NCBI GenBank assembly: GCA_029204225.1
Contig: CM055113.1
Coordinates: forward strand, 10,504,364-10,568,363
DNA from: Diphasiastrum complanatum
Taxonomy: Eukaryota; Streptophyta; Lycopodiopsida; Lycopodiales; Lycopodiaceae
Length of the DNA: 64,000 bases
Reading direction: 5' to 3'
The notes under the pieces were generated by a model. That model did no database searches. It had not been told where the DNA came from and saw only the letters and a list, made by a program, of their open reading frames with translations. This document shows, one piece after another, positions 10,301 through 19,300 of this stretch (positions within the stretch are counted from its first letter, which is position 1; each line of letters begins with the position of its first letter). Both the position numbers and the translations under genes were made by a program.

Positions 10301-13300
10301 ATCGGGCCGATTCTTTTATGAGCCCTATGTTAAGTACTTAAGTGTTCCTAAACAGCCATTTCCAAAGTTGAAATCATACTTATTTCATATCGTGGTTATT
10401 AATTCAACTTGGATAATTTGAATTTTGCACTGACTACACACATAGCTATGCAATTTTGTGATCAACACTACATCACCAACATTTTGTGGCAGCCTCTTTG
10501 GCATTTGTATTTTTGAAAATTTATGATTTGAAGCATTTAGAATAGCTACATTTTAAAGACCACATTGAGAGCCAAGAAATTTCTTTTCAGTTATTTGATC
10601 TTTTGTATTCCCACATTGAGGGCAATAATCTTATTAGTAGGGAAGTTCCGGACAGTATTGCAGTACAATTTACCAGGCCTCCCTCTAAATAGCTATAGCG
10701 CCCTAAGTCTGGATAAGGAAGGCCAACATTAGCCTAATCTAGTAGCTTCTTGGTAGGTCCCATTAGGGTCGTCTAGTATACTATAAATAGGAGGTAGAGA
10801 CTTCGTTTTTTAGCTTATCACTTGGTCTACTCTTGAGTTCATCGTAGGTGACTTATTTGTAGGTGTATTACTTGTAGAATTCTGCCATTGATTGACATTG
10901 ATGTTGATTCAGTATGCTTAGTTGGAAATTGCTATTGTTCATCATTTACAAAGATCATTCTTATTTAATGCCATATCTACGATTGTCTTCATAACCATCA
11001 CCTGATTCCAAACACCAAAACGTAAACAAAATACCATGGTGAAAATGTGAGGATCCATGTTGTTTGTTGCTGACATTGTAAAAGAACACAAGCCAGACAA
11101 CCAACTCGTAATCCCTCAAAACTGATAAAAACTTTCCCTCTTAGCACCAAAAAAGTGTACATGATTGTACCAAAACATACAAGATCCAATTCCATGTCCC
11201 TTGACCTTTGCAATGCTTCTTGTGTCGGCACTACACCAACCTGTACCCATTAAACAGTCTTTGGTGAAAAGAGACTTCAAAGCTTGTATCAGCCTTGATT
11301 GAAGCAAAAGCAACAAATAACAACAGATGCAACTTCATAGGTAAGCAAATCATGCCCACAATGTTGAATGTTTTATTGATTGATGTAGCTTGGGCAATAT
11401 GCAACATATGAATTGCTCATGCAAATGGTGCCTAACATAGATAGAATCACATGCGACATACTATTGAAACATCGCTTAATGACCATATATAAATTGAGCA
11501 GCCATGAAAATGTAAACTTTCAAGAGTAGGAAACAATACCATGTTTTGTTCCTCATCGACGAGCCTCACTGATGGCACCCTGTATGCACATGATTTACAA
11601 AATAAGCATCTTGCATCCTCAAAGAACATTACACATAGGATTGTTGAAATGATCACCATAAGCTTAAATTTGACAACGCTATGAAGCATTAGCTTCACAT
11701 AAATCGCCTTAGAAGAAGGAAAACTGTGAAAGTTTGGCAAGCTTTTTCAGCAAAGGCCACAATCTAAAGACACTTCATCTCGAAGGCCGCGTCTGTAAAG
11801 GTAAGTTCGCATTTCTAATGATTATGTAAAGGCGAGTTCAACATAATAAAGCCAGAATGAATATTGTTTTGAATCCCCAAAATAGCAACAGTGGCAACAA
11901 GTGGGTGTTTTGAAAGACGATTTAGAGAGCAAATTTCTGCAATGAGCCCTTTGCGCATGAAGAATGATTGGAAAAAGGAATGATGTTTCCTTACTTTGCC
12001 TAATTTGATAAAGGTTTGCTGATTTTATCTTAGTTGATTTTTGATTTTGTCTTGCTATGCAAAATTTGATGTTTAAGAATGGATTAGATGTTTTAATGCT
12101 AAGATTGTGAAATTGCGAGCTTGTCGAAATTGATGCATTAACACAGTGGAAAGACAAAGCTAGAATCTTTAATAGAATGGCAATGCATATCACATGCAAC
12201 TTGAAATGGAGTACCTATAGATTGAAATACAGAAGAAAACTTATCGTGCAAACTTAGGACTCAACATGCAAGTGTAATGCAAGGTCTTCTATGACATGCA
12301 GATCATACAGTGACATACAAGCTGAAAATTAACATCGGCAAGGAAAAATACAGTTTAGAGGGGCGAAATGGGTGCCTCCCCCTAGTTCTAGGATCTTTAT
12401 TTAAGGGGATTTCACATATACAAGATCGGCAGCTATGGCTGCCCAACCTCAACTACATGGCAAGATGATCTTCACACAATAGAATCATTAGCCTCCTCTT
12501 GTGGCAGCATATATTGGAATTCTCCATTCGTCTCTCTAGCATGAATTCTCTCTAAACTTGCATTTAGCAGCAAAGCTTCTTTTTGGTGGCACACACATGA
12601 ATTCTCCTTCTTGGCAGCATGCACCTGATTTTTCCTACTCATTTTGGGTGCCCCTCCCCCCTTAAATATTTCTTCCCGGATGAACTTCAACAGCTTACTA
12701 ATTACTTATGGCACTACTTCAACACGCTACAATACGATCACTAATGAATAAAAAGGGCCCAAGGCCTGCTTATGCATAAAGTAAAGTAAATGTAAATGGA
12801 CGCGGCGAATGTAATGAGCCAAGTCCATAACTCTCCCTGACACAAAAAAAAGACCCAACAGCGGAAAAGAAACTGGATCAAACAGCAACAAGCCCTGGTG
12901 CATCAACAACTAGAGCAGCATCTGATGTAGATGAATCAACAAGTGCAGGAGGAGCACGATCCTGATCCGCAAGTGATGGTGTATGATAAAAGACGACAAT
13001 AGGCTCCCATGTGGCCTCCTCAATAGGACGACCATCCAATTGGACCAAAAACTGAATCTGCCGTTAGCATCGACTATGGTGAAGGCGAACCTGGTGAATG
13101 GCAGCTGGTAAGAAAGGGAACAGCTCAGGATCAACATCATGGCGACGAAGGGAACATCTCGGCCACGTCATCTGAAACCAAGCAATATGGAACAACCAGG
13201 AATGCCAAGGAACCAGAAGAAGATCAAGCAGCAACCAGGAATGCCAAGGTATTCGTAATGCCAAGATAGTAGAGGATCAGCCCAACAGATAGGGACATCA

Positions 13301-16300
13301 TACCAAGCCTGAGAAGGTAGAACTGCATCAGCAACGGGAAGCCAATAAGGAAACTGGAAAAGAGATGGACACTCATCGCGAATAGCCGCATCATACACGT
13401 AACCATCAACCATATGTGCAAACTCAGTGATATAGGTGCCCCAAGAAAAGATAGCAACATTAGAAGACCAACACCAAGGAGTAGGAACATAAGCAGGATG
13501 ACAGGCACGTTGTAATAGCATGGAAAAGCAAGCGATATGCCAGGAAACATGGATCATAAAGAGATCATCCTGACAAAGGATAGCTAATATGGAGAAATGT
13601 GCACCAGCATGGTCAAAAGCCCAAGGTATCCATAAGGCCCATGAATGAGAAGTAGCAATGGCACACGGTACCGTCAAGGCCCCTCTCACGAGAAGAGCAG
13701 CATGTCAAAAGCTCCAGAAGGTCCAAGAAATCAATGCATCATCTAAAAAGACATGATGCATAAAAACAATAGCAACAAATCTAGAAATAGTAGAGGCCTC
13801 AACTGAAAAACTGTAGCCGAAAACTCATCCAGAAAGACCTCATATGGACATACCCATCCATCATAGGACACACCAAAAACGGATGGAGAATCGGATGACC
13901 CATCAGAATTGGCCGCAAGTGTAATCTCAAAGTACACACCAGGCGCACAAGTGAGGAATAGAAGAAATACACTGGAACCAGGAACAGGATCCCCAACATC
14001 AATAGCAAGCATCGGATCAATATCCACGTGTAGCTGGGAATGAGTATCAAAGATAGGAATGTTTGATCTAAAAGTCAAGAACTAGTAAAAATTGATAAGT
14101 CTCTGTGTTTCGCCACCGTGCAAATGGGTACTAGGCTGTTAGATGCCTATATCCAAGAATTCCAGGAGATTTTGCCCCGATTCGCTATCCTGTTAAAGTC
14201 ACACTTTATCTTGGGGCTTCCGAAAGAATTTCAGCTAAGTTTGCCCAAGGCTGAGCAGAAAGAAAAGAAATTTTTCAAGAAGCCTGCAGGGCAGAGACAA
14301 GACGGACGCCGGTTCCCAAGGTGGGAAAAGCACGTCAAATTGGATCGTGCAGACTACGACAAGGCGAGAACCGGCGGCTTGTGCTTCTCCTGCATGGAGA
14401 AGGGGCATCTTTCGAAAGATTGCCCGAAGAAAAAGCAAAAGAAATCTGGCGGGCAACCTAACTCCTTTAAAGCGCCAGGTAATTCTACTATTTCTTTTGT
14501 TGATTTATCCTTTAAGGATGGCACTAGTTGCGAGAATTGTTGCTTTAATACAGCTGTTTTTGGCCCCCACAATCTCATTCGTATGAATGGAATCGTAGGA
14601 CGCCAAGCTGTGACTGTTCTTTTTGATGATGGTTCCACACATAGCTTCATAAATGCTAAATTGGTGCAGAAGCTCAAGGCGGCTACCGCGCCAAGTAATC
14701 ACTTGTATGTGGTGAAAATGGCATCGGGGGAAGATCGACAAGCTTGGGATCAGCTTGTTCCTCATCTGCCGCTACTGATTCAAGATTATGTTGAACCGCT
14801 AGATTTTCATATAATGAACTTGGATAGCGTAGACATAATCTTAGGAAAAGAATAGTTTTATTCTAAAAACGAGTCTTTAAGAAAGGATTATGTTACACAT
14901 AGTATTTCCTTTTTGCATAAGGGCTCGTTGGTTGAGCTAAAAGGTGATGTAAATAGGCCTTTTGATCCTTTGGTTTCTGCGTTAGAAGTTGTTGAATATT
15001 TGAAAGATTCTGGTAATAAAGTTCTTTGTTTTCTGAAAGATGAAATTTATGTGGATGACCATGCAGTCCAGAGTCTAAATATTGATTTATCGCATTTGCC
15101 TTTGAATGTGCCTATAAATAATCCCTTGAGTGCTAATTCACCTGAAGGAATAATATTTAACAAACTTAGGCAAGAGTATAGCGATATTTTTCCTGATAAA
15201 CTCCCTGATGGCCTACCTCCCCAAAGGAGTGTTGACCATCAGATAGAGTTGCTTCCTGGAAGCCAACCTGTATCTCTTTTTCCATACAGGGTTAGCATCA
15301 AGAAAGAGGATGAAATTTCTAAGCAGTTACAAGAACTCCTTAGAATGGGCCATATTCGGCCTAGTAAGTCCCCTTGGGGAGCACCAATCCTTTTAGTTAG
15401 GAAAAAGGATGGTGACTTTAAAAAGTTAAATGATTTAACCATCAAGAACAGATATCCCTTATCTAGGATGGATCTTATGGATCGTCTGAATGGAGCTAAG
15501 TATTTCTCCAAGATTGATCTTAGATCAAGTTACCATCAGATAAGGATTAGGAACGAAGATGTTCCTAAGACTGGATTTCGATCCAAGTATGGCCATTATG
15601 AGTTTTTAGTGTTACCTTTTGGACTCACTAATGCGCCTGCCACTTTCCAACAGATGATGAACGATATTCTTCGTCCATGACTTAGTAAGAAGGATTCCCT
15701 AATTCCGGAAGGTGAACTAGTTGAGTTAGAGGATCTATCTACCTTTGTTCCAAACGTACCTGAAAAAGTGGTTGACGTTCGTCGTCACCAATTGAGAAAC
15801 CGTTTGGTTTCTGAATTTCTCGTACGTTGGAAAGGCAAGTCAGATGATGAGGACACTTGGGAGAGAGAGGACTATTTAAGACTGAACTTCCCTGGTTTGC
15901 TCCCATCAGGAGGAGACTCTTAAAGGGGGAGGGAATGTTACGTACCCATAAGGGCACGCAACAGGAAACTTGAGGTGATGGTCTCAGTTATGGGACGGAA
16001 TGCTGATCTGGAGCTATAGGTCTTTTGGGTGCCACATGTCAATGTCTTATTGGTGCGCGGTGACTCGTTGTTATGGACCCGTGTCAGTGTGCACAACTAT
16101 CGCGTGTCGTTGGTCATGCGTGACTCCTATGGACGGAGATGACCCACCTGGACTGTGTATATAGAGGTGGATCTTCATGAGCTTGGTATTCATTCTCTCC
16201 TGGAGAATGAAGAGCTCTTCCACTGGTGGTCAGGTCAGGACGAGTAGGCCTTAGGATGTAGGTAGGTGAGGGTCGAGGGTAAGGCATGGTGGTATGGGAC

Positions 16301-19300
16301 ACCATGGCTTACATGAGATCCGAGCTGCTTGATGGTGGTCTGTAGCTCCAGTGCACGGGGGTGAGGTGGCAGTATCTCTATGGTTGGGTGGTAACGTAGC
16401 ATTCATCACCTGTTTGTGCTTTCGTAATGACCGGCACGACGATGGGGATTCTAACAGATAGCCTCCTCATCTTCTGCTTGAAACTTTTTATCTACAGGTC
16501 AATTTTGTGCTGAAACAAACCACATTAGCTTCTTAACATCCAGGAGAAGCAATTTGTGTAAATCTTTGCAAATTTGCACTAAGAATCTTTTCTAGAACCT
16601 TCTTTCCACTGATACCTACTTCGACATGGCTGAAATCTTCTAAGATGGGGATTTTTTTAGCAAAGGACTTTTCCACTAATATTATAGATTAGCAAAATCA
16701 AAATTCAATGGAGAAGAAGACTACAAGAAGTTCTTGAAATTCTAACCAGCTTTAAGCACATCAAGAAAGTGCTTCATGTACCTAGTGTTGCAAAGAACTT
16801 AATTTTAGTTGGAGCCATCATATCTCAAAAAATGGAAGTTGAGTTTAACAAAATTATTGCAAAAGGCATCAAGGGGGGAAGCCTTTACGGGCTTTATGCT
16901 TCACTTCCTAGTCATTCACTTCCTAGTCATCATGCAAATACGGCCAACAAAAGATCTTAAGAGGAGTCATGGCATGAGAGGTATGGCCACCTCAACTATC
17001 AAAGTCTTCAAATTCTCAAAAAGCACAATATGGTGGCAAGACTACCAAATTGCCAATTTCGGTCAACAATTTTGCGCTCTTGGCAAACAAAGTAGGCAAA
17101 GGGTTCCCCAAAGGTGGGACATATAAAACTTACGAGCCATTGGAAATTGGCCACTTAGATATTTGTCGACCAACACAAACAAGATCTCTAGCATGCTACT
17201 TAATTTTTGTTGATCATTATTCAAGAAAGATTTGAGTCTGCTTCTTGAAAGAAAAATGTCAAGCGTTTGAGCTCTTCGAGCACTTCGAAGTTGAAGTTAA
17301 AGATTAATCAAGAAAAGATCCAATGAAGCAATGATTCATCGAGATGTGTTTCAAACAAAGAAACATGTTTGAAACGTCTCGTTCGAAACGGATCCATTTC
17401 GAAACGCAGTTCTTACGGTCGAAACGACTGCTATTGTGTACCTGCTAATAGCAATGCTTGAAGGCAATTGTTACGAGACAACTGGGTACCTGCTAATCAT
17501 GTACAAATGTGAATGTATTCCAGTTTCACCAATTCATCACAATTGTAAACGAATGGGTACCTGCTAATCATGTACCTGCTATTCCAATTTCCAATTCAAC
17601 ACAGTCGTTTAGAATGTAAACTCATATGTATGTGCTCTGATGGTTAGGTCACAAATCAGTGATAATGGCTGATGAAATTTGTAGAGCTGAAATTTATGTA
17701 AAAAAATTCCGTAATGACAATTTACAGTTTATGTCGTGTGCTTTGCATGCCGGACTGACATTAAGGTAGTAAGATTAGGAATCGAACCGTATATCGTTTT
17801 TTCGATTTAGATTGCCTATATACTGACTATACTTTTTTTTTTGTCAAATTTTTAAGTTATGTAAAAAAAAAATTAATTTAACTTCCAAAAATTTAAATTT
17901 TTCAATTTTTCTCAATTTTTTGAATTATCTATAAAATGAACTAAGATCAGTGATTTGACCATACTGGAGTCAACTTCAGTCAGAATTGGTCTCAGTATCT
18001 CACCAAAGGTTAAGAATAGACGTATTCGTTAACTATGGTCAGTAATTTCTTGTTTTAGATAATTCAAGATGGCTGAAGAAGTCACAAATCATGTTGTACC
18101 TTCGTACATGCAAATTTGCCAGCAAAGTTGAGTACTGCACTCAATGTGAATCATCGGAATAATTTACAAGATCAGCAGATGGAGGTTTTGTTGAACCAGG
18201 TGAAACTATTGTCTTCTCCGAATCTCGGATTCCAGCCTGAGACTTACTCGAGGGAGGAGAAGGAGAAAAAGCTAGAAGTTGTGGAGGACTGGCTCGTCAA
18301 ATGAAGCAGTTATTTTAATCTACACAATGTTCCTAAGGAGAAAAAGATTGAGCGTGTCGTGTTCTTTTTACACTGCAAGCGGTCATCGTGGTGGCGTGAT
18401 CTAACAGTCAAGCCCACGACCTGGGAAGCATTTGCGAATGTCTTTAAAAAGGCTTTCGTGATTGCGGATGACATCAATTATTACCATAAGTTTGTGAACT
18501 GCAAGATGGATAGTAAGAGCTTAGATTCTTATATCCAAAGAGTTTATGGATTGTTGGAATCAAGTTCCATCATCCAATCCTAAGTTGGCACTTTGGCAGT
18601 TTGTCTTAGGGTTGCCTGCCGATTATCAAAACAAATGCAAAAGATTTCAAGGAGGGTGATAGGATAGTTATTTTATTTGGAAATCGAAAGGAATTCTACA
18701 ATTATTATAGTGGAAGCATTTGATTATTGACAGTATGAAGGTTCTTCAGTATTTGCAATGCCTATTGTGGATGTTTATCAAGTGCATCTAAATAGATGGG
18801 TGACCTTGTAGATCCCTTAGGTGGGGCTAAATATGATCTTAAAACAAGGTGCCATCAAATAAGAATTAAATCAGAAGATGTCCAAAAGACTGGATTTCGT
18901 TCTAGGTTTGGCCATTATCAGTTCTTAGTGTTGCCTTTCAGATTACGAACGCTCCAGCAACATTCCAGCAAATGATGAATGATTTGTTTCGTCCATATTT
19001 GGGGAAGTTTGTGATAGCATTTCTAGATGATATTCTCGTCTACAATAAAACCTTTGAGGAACATATCGAGCACATTAGGACTGTCTTGATGAAACTCCGG
19101 CAAGAGTTACTCTACGCTAAGGATCCAAGTGTGAATTCTTTAAGCATGAGCTGGTTTATCTCGGTCATAAGATCACTGCTTATGGGATCAAGATTGACGA
19201 GGATAAAATCAAGATAGTGGTTGATTGGCCAATTTCGCAAACGGTTAAGCAAGTTAAATCATTCTTAAGATTTACGATTTTCTTTTGGAGATTTATTGAA

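Noticed and set aside
10998-11316. Minus-strand frames that extend beyond IF-3 exon 3 on both sides
   Set aside because: Only the 60-base core between the AG acceptor and the GTATGT donor matches IF-3; the extensions are intron read-through.
11447-12199. Longer minus-strand frames around exon 2 and at 11822-12199
   Set aside because: Exon 2 covers only 40 bases of the first frame. The second frame has no family resemblance, no splice support and is most likely intron.
14235-14765. Minus-strand open frames opposite the gypsy gag/protease
   Set aside because: They are shadows of the plus-strand gag-protease frame, which carries the zinc knuckle and protease motifs.
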